This document shows positions 43,380 through 52,407 of a stretch of 64,000 nucleotides of DNA, piece by piece. Position numbers and translations under genes: made by a program. Each line of letters opens with the position of its first letter. Position 1 is the stretch's first letter. Source of the DNA: Stigmatella ashevillena (GTDB lineage Bacteria > Myxococcota > Myxococcia > Myxococcales > Myxococcaceae); assembly GCF_028368975.1 (NCBI RefSeq), contig NZ_JAQNDM010000002.1, positions 868,001 to 932,000 on the forward strand, in the 5' to 3' direction. The notes under the pieces were generated by a model. It did not search any database and was not told the DNA's origin. It saw only the letters and a program-made list of their open reading frames with translations.

Positions 43380-46300
43380 TGGCGGACCTGCCGCCTCCAG
43401 GCGTTCCACCCGCCGCAGCTCGGCTTTGGCCCCGACGGCCTGGAAGATCTCCCGGGAGCGCGCGAGCAGCTCCGCGCGGCGGTGCGGCAGGGCCACCGCC
43501 GCGTCGAAGTACGCCACGCCCAGCTCCCACTTGTTGGGGCCGCCCTCTAGCAGGGCGAAGGCCCGCTGGAACTCGGGCTCGGCGGCGGCCACGCCCTTGC
43601 GCAGCCGCAGCGCGCGGGCCGTCACCCGCTGGGCGGGGCCCCGCATATAAGGATACAGCCGCGAGAGGGCCCGCGCCTTGAAGCCGCCCAGCCGGACGAT
43701 GCGTAGCAGCTTCGAGCGGGGAACCGACGTGGCCCCCTCCTCCAGGGCGAAGAGCGCCGCCTCCACCGCGTCCACCAGGCCAATCTGTAGGAACGGCACG
43801 AGCACCTGGTAGCGCCAGACGGTGTCAAAGGCCCGGACGGCCATCTGGGCCGACTCCTCCACCATGTGCTCGCGCACGGCCAGTTGGGCCAGGTGGTTGA
43901 GGCAGGCGCACTGGTTGGCCAGGTCCTTCACCTCGATGCTGATGCGCAGCCCCGTCTCCATCTCCGCGCTCAAGGCCCCCACGTCGTCCTCGCCGCGCAG
44001 GTACCGGCAGAAGGGCACCCAGGAGTGGGCCCACCCCTGGTGCATGAGCGCGTTCAGCTCCAGCCCCAGCTCCCCCATCTGCCGGAAGACCTGCTCGGCG
44101 GTCTCGAAGCGCGAGGCGAGGAAGTGGCTGGTGGCCAGAATCATCATCGCGGTCTGCACCTCCCACCGCTCGCCCACCTGCCGCAGCACGCCCACGGCCT
44201 CTTCCTGGAGCTTCACCGCCTCGTCCAGCTCGTTGCGGAAGAGCGCGTTGGTGCCCACCCGGCTGAGCGCGATGCCCTCGGCCACCGCGTCGCGCGACTG
44301 CCGCCCATGCTCCAGGGCCCGATCCAGGTAGCGCGTGGAGCGCCCCAGCAACCCGGCGCCAAAGAGCATGGTGCCGTAGTAGCCACTGGCCTGGCTGAGC
44401 CCGTAGTCCGAATGCAGGCGCTCGGCCATGTTGATGGCCACCAGCGTCGCCCAGGACAGCTTCGCCAGGTCCGCGAAGTAGTAGATGCGGATGAGCGAGA
44501 TGAGCGTGTTGAGCTGCTTGATGTAGAGCGGCAGGCGCTGCTGCGGCACGGGCCGGATGAGCCACGGGAAGGCCTGACTGAGCACGTGCATGCTGAACTG
44601 CGCCCCGGTGCGCAGCGCCAACCCCACCCGGGTGTGCGGAGCGCCCTTGCCCAGCAGCTTCAGCGCGTGCTCCAGCTCCGGGATGGCCCGGCTCGAGTCG
44701 CCCTTCTCCTGGAAGGCCCGCCCCAGCCCGATGTGGATGTCCGCGCGGCGGTCATCCCGCGTCTCGTCGAACAGGCACTGCTCGAACATCTGGATGGCGG
44801 AGGCGTACTGGCCCGCCTGGAGCAGCGTCTCGGCCAGCTCCAGCATGATCTGCCGCGTGTGCTGGAGGATGTCGTCCCGCTCGGCAGTCTCGGTGGTGAA
44901 GAACAGGTCCAGCGCGCGGTTGTAGTGGTGGATGGCCTCCTCGTTCGCGTACTGCCGCTTGGCGGAGCGCGCGGCCACGAGCGTGTACTCCAGCCCCTTC
45001 GTCTCGTCGTTCCCCGCCAGGTAGTGGTAGGCGAGGATGCCCGCGGGCTTGACGGGGTTGTCCGCGGCCTTCTGTTCCAGGAACCGCGCCAGCCGCTGGT
45101 GGAGATCCTCCCGCTGCCGGACGAGCAGCGTGTTGTACGCCACATCGCGGATGACGATGTGCTTGAAGAGACAGGTGTACGGCTCCTCCACCTCCAGGAG
45201 CACCATCCCCAGGTGGGTCAGCGCCTTCATCGCCCGCTTCGCCTCTTCCAGATCGATGGCGTTGGGCAGCAGCGCGTGCACGGCATCCAGCGAGAAGACG
45301 CGGCCGATGACGGAGGCCACCTTCACGATGAGCCGCTCCATGTCCGGCAGCAGATCGATGCGGTTGAGCACCACGTCCTGGATGGAGTCCGGAATCCGGA
45401 TGTCCTGGAGGCCGCGGCGCAGCACCCGATGGCCATCCGAGTCCGCTTCCAGGTGCCCCTGCTCCACCAGCCCCTCCACCAGGGACTCGATGAAGAACGG
45501 GTTGCCCTGGACTTTGACCTGCAACAAGTCCTCCAGCGCGGTGTTGGGCGGATCCAGCTTCAGGTGGAGCCGCAGCAGCTCGCGCGTGTCCTCCTCGCTC
45601 AGGTGGGACAGATCCACCCGGCTCAGGGTGTCCAGCGAGTGCAACGAGCGCAGCGCCTCGCCCGGCCGCATCGTGATGAGCACCGTGAGGCGCAAGGGCC
45701 CCAACCGGGTGGCCACGTACTCGATGAGATCCAGCGAGATGCGGTCCGCCCAGTGCAAATCCTCGAAGAACAGCAGGAGCGGGATGAGCTGCGTCCGCTT
45801 GTCCAGCAGTTGGTGGACGATGTGGAAGACCTGCTGGTTCTTCTGCCGCGCGTCCAGCGCGGCCGTCCGCTCATCCTCCGGCACGGACAGACCCATGATG
45901 CCCGCCAGCACCGGCACCCACTCGGGCCCCACGCCCTCCAGCCCCTCGAACTCGCGCTGGAGATGCACCAGTTGCTCCGCGGGCTCGTCCGACTCGTGGA
46001 TCTGCAAGAGCTGGAGCAGCACCTCCTTCCAGGGGAAGAAGGGGGTGAACATCTCGTACGAGTAGCAGATGCCGTACAGCGTCCGCGCGCCCAGGGCCTC
46101 GGCCTCATCCACGAGCCGGCTGGACAGGCGCGACTTGCCGATCCCCGCCTCCCCCGAGACGATGCAGATGCGCCCCGCCCCGGCGATGGACTCCTCCACC
46201 GCCTTGAGCAGCGTCTCCAGCTCGGCCCTGCGGCCGACGATCTCCCCTTTGCCCTTGAGCAGCAGGCTGCGCACCTGCCGCGCCGCGGGCTCGAGCTGGT

Positions 46301-47633
46301 AGGCCGGCACGGGGCGAGGGACGCCCCGGAGCGCCAGGTCCCCCACGTGGTGGGTGACGAACTCCCGCTGGAGCTTCCGCTCGGTCTGGGCGTCCAAGAG
46401 GATGCCGGACTGGCGCGGGTAGGCCATCAGCCGGGCGGAGATGTTCACCACCTCGCCCAGGGCCCAGAAGCCCTTGCGGGACGGAGCCCCCATCTCGCCC
46501 CAGTAGGCATGCCCGGTGGCGATGCCCACGCGCAGCTCTTCCAGAAAGGGGAAGGCCGCCTGCGCCTTCAGGAGCTTGGAGGCGAAGTGGCAGGCCAGAA
46601 GCTCCTTGTTCTCCCGCGCCGTCGGCGCCCCGAACACGAGGTAGAGGACGTTGCCCTTGTCCGTGAAGTCCGTCATCAGCAGCACGCCGCCGTGCAGGCT
46701 GCTCTCGCGCTGGGCGAACGTGAAGAACGCGTTCAGCTCGCGCACGAACTCCACCGTCTCCTCGTGCGAGCGCCGGGTCCCCACGCGCACGAAGACACAG
46801 GTGAGCTCGCGGAAGTCCGCGCTGAAGCCCTGGTGCGCGCTGATGGCCGTGCGCTGCAACTCCGGATGCATCATCCGGGCGCGGGGCCCCAGCATCAGCG
46901 CGCTGCCCACCGCCAGGTTCCGGGGCGGCTGGGTGGCGATGGCCGACGCGGGGACGAACTGGAAGAAGCCCTCGCGCGACTCCCCGAGCATGCTCGGGGA
47001 CATCAGCGCGCTGGCCTCACGGCTCAGGAAGACCTCGCCGCCCAGGGACTTCTTCTCCGCGGCCACGGCCTGCTCCATCGGCTGGCCGATGAGGGCCGGG
47101 TGCAGCCACTGCTCGGGCTCGCCGAGGGTGATGCGGTGGCACTCGCCAAAGCCCACGCCGACGCGCGAGGACAGGGTGAAGCGCTTGCCCAGCAACTCGA
47201 CGCTGCCGAACCCGGCCAGCTTCCGCTGGACGAAGGAGCCGCAGAGCGCGGCGCGGCGCACCACGTCCGCATCGCGCTCGGCCCGCTCCGGCTCGAAGAG
47301 CGCCAGCACCGAGTCTCCGGCGAACTGGTAGATGTCCCCGCCAAAGTCCCGGATGCCCTCCACCACCGCCGAGAAGTAGCTGGTCAGCAGCCGCTGGAGC
47401 GCGTCGATGCCCCGGGGCCCGGCGCTGCTCAGGGACAGGACGATGGGCGTGAAGCCCGCGATGTCCAGCAACAGGCTGGCCCCCCGCACGGGCTCCACGG
47501 GCGGCGGCGGCACACCGCCCCCCTGGGCCAGCCGGCGGACGATGGCCGCCGGGACATAGGGCGCCAGCGACGCCAGCGTCATCCGCTCGCTGGCGGGACG
47601 CCGGTCCAGCCCTGTGTCCAGGTCCAGGCCCAT
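43311..47633 (-). CDS. Soluble adenylyl cyclase-like protein: two cyclase domains, AAA-type ATPase, TPR repeats
   Basis: A 1440-residue protein. A first cyclase homology domain (residues ~50-230) keeps both metal-binding aspartates (LLLDIAGFT near 56, FAGDSVLALF near 108). A second (~280-450) has VRVGTRRSH and VLYLVFGAP in the equivalent places. A STAND/AAA ATPase follows (Walker A GEAGIGKS near 493, Walker B LLLFFEDLHWAD near 620). The rest (~880-1400) is TPR-like helical repeats. This order matches mammalian soluble adenylyl cyclase and large bacterial relatives. It should make cAMP or act as a nucleotide-dependent signalling platform. It follows a small membrane protein by 4 bp. The last ~12 residues come from the downstream direct repeat. 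Confidence 0.88.
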   Translation of the reverse strand: MGLDLDTGLDRRPASERMTLASLAPYVPAAIVRRLAQGGGVPPPPVEPVRGASLLLDIAGFTPIVLSLSSAGPRGIDALQRLLTSYFSAVVEGIRDFGGDIYQFAGDSVLALFEPERAERDADVVRRAALCGSFVQRKLAGFGSVELLGKRFTLSSRVGVGFGECHRITLGEPEQWLHPALIGQPMEQAVAAEKKSLGGEVFLSREASALMSPSMLGESREGFFQFVPASAIATQPPRNLAVGSALMLGPRARMMHPELQRTAISAHQGFSADFRELTCVFVRVGTRRSHEETVEFVRELNAFFTFAQRESSLHGGVLLMTDFTDKGNVLYLVFGAPTARENKELLACHFASKLLKAQAAFPFLEELRVGIATGHAYWGEMGAPSRKGFWALGEVVNISARLMAYPRQSGILLDAQTERKLQREFVTHHVGDLALRGVPRPVPAYQLEPAARQVRSLLLKGKGEIVGRRAELETLLKAVEESIAGAGRICIVSGEAGIGKSRLSSRLVDEAEALGARTLYGICYSYEMFTPFFPWKEVLLQLLQIHESDEPAEQLVHLQREFEGLEGVGPEWVPVLAGIMGLSVPEDERTAALDARQKNQQVFHIVHQLLDKRTQLIPLLLFFEDLHWADRISLDLIEYVATRLGPLRLTVLITMRPGEALRSLHSLDTLSRVDLSHLSEEDTRELLRLHLKLDPPNTALEDLLQVKVQGNPFFIESLVEGLVEQGHLEADSDGHRVLRRGLQDIRIPDSIQDVVLNRIDLLPDMERLIVKVASVIGRVFSLDAVHALLPNAIDLEEAKRAMKALTHLGMVLLEVEEPYTCLFKHIVIRDVAYNTLLVRQREDLHQRLARFLEQKAADNPVKPAGILAYHYLAGNDETKGLEYTLVAARSAKRQYANEEAIHHYNRALDLFFTTETAERDDILQHTRQIMLELAETLLQAGQYASAIQMFEQCLFDETRDDRRADIHIGLGRAFQEKGDSSRAIPELEHALKLLGKGAPHTRVGLALRTGAQFSMHVLSQAFPWLIRPVPQQRLPLYIKQLNTLISLIRIYYFADLAKLSWATLVAINMAERLHSDYGLSQASGYYGTMLFGAGLLGRSTRYLDRALEHGRQSRDAVAEGIALSRVGTNALFRNELDEAVKLQEEAVGVLRQVGERWEVQTAMMILATSHFLASRFETAEQVFRQMGELGLELNALMHQGWAHSWVPFCRYLRGEDDVGALSAEMETGLRISIEVKDLANQCACLNHLAQLAVREHMVEESAQMAVRAFDTVWRYQVLVPFLQIGLVDAVEAALFALEEGATSVPRSKLLRIVRLGGFKARALSRLYPYMRGPAQRVTARALRLRKGVAAAEPEFQRAFALLEGGPNKWELGVAYFDAAVALPHRRAELLARSREIFQAVGAKAELRRVERLEAAGPPSLPRPRAALPASTERSAEPLRQ

Positions 47634-47637
47634 GCGC

Positions 47638-48039
47638 TCAGGCCAAGGTGGAGAAGCGAAGCCACAGCGCCATGATGACCACCGCCGCCCAGAACAGGGT
47701 CTCGATGGTCTCCGTCATGGGTTGGATGCGCCGCAGCGCTCCCCACAGGTGGACAGCGACCATCAACCCGGCGGTCAGCGCCACGAGCTCGAACAGACGC
47801 AGGTTGCTCTTGGGCTCCGGGATGCCGTGCGCCACGGTGATGATGATCGCCAGGGAGACCGCCCCGAGGCAGCGGCCAAAGTAGATCGTGAGGTGCTTGC
47901 CCTCCTCCGGAAGCTTCCACCGGAACACGCGCGCCCACGTCAGCGGAGCGAAGAGCAGGGGCAGCGCCACCACCAGCAGGAAGAAGGTGGTGGCGAAGAT
48001 GAGAAACCAACTGGCCAGCGGATAGTCAGGGCTGATCAT
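47638..48039 (-). CDS. Four-helix membrane protein of unknown function
   Basis: A 133-residue protein with about four hydrophobic segments (WFLIFATTFFLLVVALPLLF, AVSLAIIITVAHG, LFELVALTAGLMVAV, TLFWAAVVIMALWL). I chose the ATG at 48039; an upstream in-frame start would add ~33 residues. No recognised family. Four bases separate it from the cyclase gene, so it may anchor or regulate that protein at the membrane. Confidence 0.7.
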   Translation of the reverse strand: MISPDYPLASWFLIFATTFFLLVVALPLLFAPLTWARVFRWKLPEEGKHLTIYFGRCLGAVSLAIIITVAHGIPEPKSNLRLFELVALTAGLMVAVHLWGALRRIQPMTETIETLFWAAVVIMALWLRFSTLA

Positions 48040-48161
48040 GGCACGGCTCAGCGCCAGGGTGGCGAGATGCCACCTCACGGGGGGCTGAAGCGGAATTGTC
48101 CGCTCCCCATCATACCAGGGCCCGCTCCAGCCGCCCACGACAGAGGTGCGCCCGTGACGCC

Positions 48162-48689
48162 CTACCGCATAACCCCCAACAGCCAGTCACAGACCTCCTC
48201 CAGGGTCGCCAGGCGCTCGAATGCCTCCGGAAAGCTCCGGAACTCCCGTGCCGCCCCGAACAGAATGGCCGGCCGCCGGTAACGCGCCGCCAGGGCCGCC
48301 TCGGCCCGGGTCCCCTCCCCGCCCGGCAGGATGACGAGCGCCTGGGCGGACAGCACATTGAGGTGGTTGCGGCTTGCCAGCTCCTGGCCCTGCTTGCCGC
48401 TCAGCGGCAGGTGGGTGAACACAGGCAGCTCGATGGCGGGGTTGGGGTAGCCCGGCCGGGGCCGGTACCCCCGGGCCGTGGCCTGTCCGGGAACGATGCC
48501 AATGGAGATGCCCGTGCGCCCCGCCACCGCGACGAACGCCTCGGCCGCGGTCCGCATCACCCCATTGCCTGCCCCGGTGAGCAGATCGTACCCGTGCTCG
48601 GCAATCCATCGGGCGAGTGGAATCACTCGCTCCCGATGGGCCTGGGTGCCCGAGCCCATGACGCCAATGACCTTTCTGCGTTGGAACAT
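48162..48689 (-). CDS. LOG-like Rossmann-fold nucleotide-binding protein
   Basis: A 175-residue protein of the TIGR00725/SLOG type. It has a GVMGSGTQAHRERV start, GYDLLTGAGNGVM, and the family hallmark PGGEGTRAE. LOG enzymes with PGGxGTxxE hydrolyse nucleoside monophosphate glycosidic bonds; relatives bind nucleotides or molybdenum cofactor. It stands alone with a long upstream gap. Function beyond nucleotide binding cannot be stated. Confidence 0.85.
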   Translation of the reverse strand: MFQRRKVIGVMGSGTQAHRERVIPLARWIAEHGYDLLTGAGNGVMRTAAEAFVAVAGRTGISIGIVPGQATARGYRPRPGYPNPAIELPVFTHLPLSGKQGQELASRNHLNVLSAQALVILPGGEGTRAEAALAARYRRPAILFGAAREFRSFPEAFERLATLEEVCDWLLGVMR

Positions 48690-49177
48690 GCTCCTGCCTG
48701 GAGAAATGAATGTCGGACGTCTCCTTTACCTTGTTGCACATCCTTCGGGAGGTGCAGCCATGGTCGAGACCGGTACTCAGGATGCTCAGTGGGGGGGGAA
48801 GCGCGGTGCCAGCGATTCAACCCGAGGCAAATCCTCCCCTGGGTCATTGTCATTTCAGGTGGGTTCAGAGTCACCCAGCACCGACGGAGCCCTGCCAGAA
48901 CATTTTGGCGGCCGGTGTTGTCTTCAAGCGAAAGCCGTGGCGTGCTCCTGCGCCTTTCTGTGGGTCTGTCCGAGCCACGGTGAACAGCATATCGGTACAC
49001 ACGATTGACGCATCCGGCCACCCTCTCCGAGGGCGCACACGCCTTCCTGGCTGTTCGTCAAATACAAGAATGACTTGAACAAAGGTTTGTTTGGATGAAA
49101 ATCAGAATCACCGTTGAGGGGGATTGAGCCATTCTTTTTGAGCCGCTGGCCCCCTTCTTTCGTGCCTTGGGAGCTCC
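48690..49177. other. 488-bp intergenic region without a convincing gene
   Basis: Short reading frames occur here but lack ribosome sites and the third-position bias of neighbours. The last 120 bp are more AT-rich (TTGAAC, AAATAC and TTCTTTTTG stretches) and probably contain the promoter for the aminotransferase operon. No hairpin or repeat stands out. Confidence 0.6.
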
Positions 49178-50239
49178 ATGAAGCCTGTTCTTCTTCCCCC
49201 GCTGGAAGTCCCTTCGCCTCTGGAGCTTGATTCGAACGAGAACCCGCTGGGCCCCTCGCGCCGTGCCAGCAAAGCCATTCAGGAGTCGCTCAACCGCGTC
49301 AACCGCTATCCCGAGCGAGACTGCTTCGCCACCGAGGAGCGCCTGGCGCGTCTGCACAAGCTCTCCGCCTCGCACATCGTGCTGGGGCCCGGCTCCTTCG
49401 GCGTGCTGCGGTTGCTGATGGAAGCCTGCTTGCAGACCGGCGGCGAGGCCATCCACGCCGAGCCCAGCTACCCCATGTATCGCGCGTTGATTCACAAGGT
49501 GGGCGGCACCCCCATCGCCGTGCCCCTCACGCCGGACCACCGCCATGATCTGGCGGCCATGGGCCATGCCATCGGGCCCTCCACGCGCCTGGTCATCATC
49601 TGCAACCCCAACAACCCCACGGGGCGGGGGGTGTCGCGCGAGGAACTCGACGCCTTCATGGACCAGGTGCCCCCGCACGTCATGGTCGTCATCGACGAGG
49701 CCTATTACGAGTATGCCGAGGGGCCCGAGCTGCCCAACGGCGTCGATTGGATCCGCAAGGGCCACAACCTGATGGTGCTGCGCACCTTCTCGAAGGTGCA
49801 CGGGCTGGCGGGCCTGCGCATCGGCTATGGCGTGGCACAGCCCCAGGTGGCGGCCATGCTCCGCCAGCTGCGCGGCCCGTTCGCGGTCAGCTCGCTGGCG
49901 CAAGTGGCCGCCCAGGCGGCGCTCGACGACCGGACGCACGTGGCCGCCGTGCGCGTGCTCAACGAGCAGGTCCGCGCGGAGCTGTGCGCCGCGCTCGATC
50001 GCCAGGGGCTGCACTACATCCCCTCCGTCACCAACTTCGTGATGATCCGCTGCGGGGGAGATGACGTGTCCTTGACGGAGCGGCTCTCGGAGCAAGGTGT
50101 CCGGGTACGCCCTGGCACGGAGTATGGGATGCGGGGCTGGCTGCGCGTCACCGTGGGCACGTCCGAGCAGACCCAGCGCTTCATCGCCACCCTGCTGAAC
50201 TGCCTGGACTGGTCCGTGATGCGCGCGGCGTGTCCATGA
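49178..50239 (+). CDS. HisC-like class I/II PLP aminotransferase
   Basis: A 353-residue enzyme of the histidinol-phosphate aminotransferase family: substrate loop LDSNENPLGPS near the start, VIICNPNNPTGRGV, VVIDEAYYEYA, and the PLP lysine in RTFSKVHGLAGLRIGYG. A GGGAG lies just before the ATG. No histidine genes are nearby; the next four genes encode keto acid dehydrogenase and leucine-pathway-like enzymes. It more likely converts a chain-extended alpha-keto acid into an amino acid than serving histidine synthesis. Members also act on aromatic and branched-chain keto acids, so the substrate is open. Confidence 0.9.
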   Translation: MKPVLLPPLEVPSPLELDSNENPLGPSRRASKAIQESLNRVNRYPERDCFATEERLARLHKLSASHIVLGPGSFGVLRLLMEACLQTGGEAIHAEPSYPMYRALIHKVGGTPIAVPLTPDHRHDLAAMGHAIGPSTRLVIICNPNNPTGRGVSREELDAFMDQVPPHVMVVIDEAYYEYAEGPELPNGVDWIRKGHNLMVLRTFSKVHGLAGLRIGYGVAQPQVAAMLRQLRGPFAVSSLAQVAAQAALDDRTHVAAVRVLNEQVRAELCAALDRQGLHYIPSVTNFVMIRCGGDDVSLTERLSEQGVRVRPGTEYGMRGWLRVTVGTSEQTQRFIATLLNCLDWSVMRAACP

Positions 50240-50327
50240 CTGAACGGCGGGTGCCCCCCGGGGGCATGTCCCCCCGCGTCGCGAAGTAGAGTGAGGCGGC
50301 CCTCTTCCTCGAGTCTTGTCTCTTCCG

Positions 50328-51308
50328 ATGCCCCTCTTGAGCCTCGTCCAGGCGGTGAACGACGCGCTCAGGCTGGAGATGCGGCGCAACCCGGACGTCG
50401 TCGTCCTGGGAGAAGACGTGGGCCGCCTGGGCGGGGTCTTCCGCGCCACCGCCGGGCTCCAAGAGGAGTTTGGCCCCGGGCGCGTCGTCGACACGCCCCT
50501 GTCCGAGGGCGGCATCATCGGCGCCGCGATTGGCATGGCGCTCTACGGGCTCAAGCCCGTGCCGGAGATTCAGTTCGCCGACTTCCTCTTCCCCGCCGTG
50601 GATCAGCTCGTGAACGAGCTGGCCAAGCTGCGCTACCGCTCGGGGGGGCAGTACACGGCGCCCATGGTCATCCGCGCCCCGTATGGCGGCGGCGTGAAGG
50701 GCGGGCTCTACCACTCCCAGAGCCCCGAGGCCCTCTTCATCCACACCGCGGGCTTGAAGGTCGTCGTGCCGTCCACCCCGTACGATGCCAAGGGGCTGCT
50801 GCTCGCCGCGCTCCGGCAACCAGACCCCATCCTCTTCTTCGAGCCCAAGCGCCTCTACCGCAGCCTCAAGCAGGAAGTGCCCGAGGGGGACTACACCCTC
50901 GAGCTCGGCCGGGCCCAGGTGATCCGCTCCGGGCAGGCGCTCACGGTCATCGCCTGGGGCGCCATGCTCCACGAGGCGATGACGGCGGCCGATCAGGCCC
51001 AGGCGTTGGGCATTGGCTGCGAGCTCATCGATCTGCGGACGCTCTGGCCGCTCGACATTGATTGCGTGCAGGAGAGCGTGCGCAAGACAGGCAGGGCGCT
51101 CATCGTGCACGAGGCGCCGAGGACGTGCGGCCTGGGCGCGGAGCTGGCGGCGCTGATCCAGGAGCGCTGCTTCCTGTCGCTGGAGGCCCCCGTGAGGCGC
51201 GTCACCGGCTGGGACACGCCCTTTCCCTATGCCTTGGAGAAGGACTACCTCCCCCGGGCCCCCCGGATCCTCCAAGGCATCCAGGAGACCGTGGCCTTCC
51301 AGGCCTGA
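50328..51308 (+). CDS. Branched-chain keto acid dehydrogenase E1 beta subunit
   Basis: A 326-residue transketolase-type subunit: VVVLGEDVGRLGGVFRAT, VDTPLSEGGIIGAAIG, PEIQFADFLFPA and the C-terminal VIAWGAMLHEA domain. With the alpha subunit it forms the thiamine-diphosphate E1 that decarboxylates an alpha-keto acid. The ATG at 50328 lacks a clear ribosome site; a TTG at 50316 is possible. No E2 or E3 gene is in the window, so the pair either borrows housekeeping E2/E3 or transfers the acyl group differently. Confidence 0.92.
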   Translation: MPLLSLVQAVNDALRLEMRRNPDVVVLGEDVGRLGGVFRATAGLQEEFGPGRVVDTPLSEGGIIGAAIGMALYGLKPVPEIQFADFLFPAVDQLVNELAKLRYRSGGQYTAPMVIRAPYGGGVKGGLYHSQSPEALFIHTAGLKVVVPSTPYDAKGLLLAALRQPDPILFFEPKRLYRSLKQEVPEGDYTLELGRAQVIRSGQALTVIAWGAMLHEAMTAADQAQALGIGCELIDLRTLWPLDIDCVQESVRKTGRALIVHEAPRTCGLGAELAALIQERCFLSLEAPVRRVTGWDTPFPYALEKDYLPRAPRILQGIQETVAFQA

Positions 51309-51345
51309 CACCCTGCCGATGGCCCGCCCCGTCCCCGGAGAACCC

Positions 51346-52389
51346 ATGGCAACCTTCGAGCCCACCCCCCTCACGCAAGCCCCACTGCTCGCGGTGTACC
51401 GGGCCATGCTCCAGAGCCGGTTGATGGACGAGCGCCTGGTGTCCCTTCAGCGGCAGGGCCGGATCGGCTTCTACGGCACGGGCATGGGACAGGAGGCCAC
51501 ATGCATCGCCAGCGCCTTCGCGCTGCGCCCCACGGACTGGCTCTTTCCCGGCCTCCGGGAGAACGCGGCCATGCTGCTGCGCGGCTACCCCCTGGTGCCC
51601 TACCTCGCGCAGCTGTTCGGCAACTCGGGTGACGAGGCGAAGGGCCGACAGATGCCCGCCCACCAGTTCTCGCGCCGGGTGAACCAGGTGAGCTGGTCCT
51701 CCTGCATCGGCACGCAACTGCCCCAGGCCGTCGGGGCTGCCTGGGCGGCCCGCCGCAAGGGACACGACACGGTGGTGCTGGCCTGCCTGGGAGATGGGGC
51801 GACCTCCACGGGAGACTTCCACGCCGCGATGAACTTCGCCGGCGTGCTCCAGGCCCCCGCCGTCTTCCTCTGCCAGAACAACCACTGGTCCATCTCCCTG
51901 CACATCTCCCAGCAGACGAAAAGCGAGACGCTGGCCCTCAAGGCCTCCGCCTACGGGTTTCCAGGCGTCCGGGTGGATGGCAACGATGCGGAGGCGGTGT
52001 ATGCCGCCACGTCCGCGGCGGTGGCGCGCGCCCGGGCCGGCGCGGGCCCCTCCTTCATCGAGGCGGTCACCTACCGGGTGGGCCCTCACTCCTCGTCGGA
52101 CGATCCCACGCTCTACCAAGACGCCCAGGAGGTGGAGGCCTGGAGGGCGAAGGACCCGCTCGAACGTCTTCGCGCACGCCTCATCGAGCGAGCGGCGTGG
52201 GACACCGCCCGGGACGAGGCCCTGCGCGCGGAGCTGCTCTCGGAGCTCAACGCCGCCTTGCTCGAAGCGGAGGCGCTGCCCCCGGTTCCGCCGGAGTCGC
52301 TCTTCGATGATGTCTACGCGGAAGAGCCCTGGCACCTCGCCGAGCAGCGCCGGGAGTTCCTGCGCGCCCCGCGCGGCACAACGGACTGA
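51346..52389 (+). CDS. Branched-chain keto acid dehydrogenase E1 alpha subunit
   Basis: A 347-residue subunit with the thiamine-diphosphate motif ACLGDGATSTGDFHAAMNFA ending in CQNN, and the phosphorylation-loop-like region YRVGPHSSSDDPTLY typical of BCKDH E1 alpha. A GGAG six bases before the ATG at 51346 decides the start over the upstream ATG at 51319. Order beta-alpha is reversed relative to many operons. The substrate is probably a branched or chain-extended keto acid made by the neighbouring enzymes. Confidence 0.93.
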   Translation: MATFEPTPLTQAPLLAVYRAMLQSRLMDERLVSLQRQGRIGFYGTGMGQEATCIASAFALRPTDWLFPGLRENAAMLLRGYPLVPYLAQLFGNSGDEAKGRQMPAHQFSRRVNQVSWSSCIGTQLPQAVGAAWAARRKGHDTVVLACLGDGATSTGDFHAAMNFAGVLQAPAVFLCQNNHWSISLHISQQTKSETLALKASAYGFPGVRVDGNDAEAVYAATSAAVARARAGAGPSFIEAVTYRVGPHSSSDDPTLYQDAQEVEAWRAKDPLERLRARLIERAAWDTARDEALRAELLSELNAALLEAEALPPVPPESLFDDVYAEEPWHLAEQRREFLRAPRGTTD

Positions 52390-52407
52390 GCTTTCAGGAC
52401 ACACCCT

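Noticed and set aside
43296-43550. An 84-codon plus-strand ORF starting at the second repeat copy
   Set aside because: Its ATG comes only from the duplicated radical SAM tail. The remainder is antisense to the cyclase gene and has no ribosome site of its own.
43866-47675. A 1269-codon plus-strand frame opposite the cyclase gene
   Set aside because: Low-complexity Gln/Arg/His composition; the minus strand holds the conserved cyclase, ATPase and TPR motifs.
48710-49078. A 122-codon ORF in the gap before the aminotransferase gene
   Set aside because: No ribosome site, uneven codon use and no recognisable motif; more likely non-coding.
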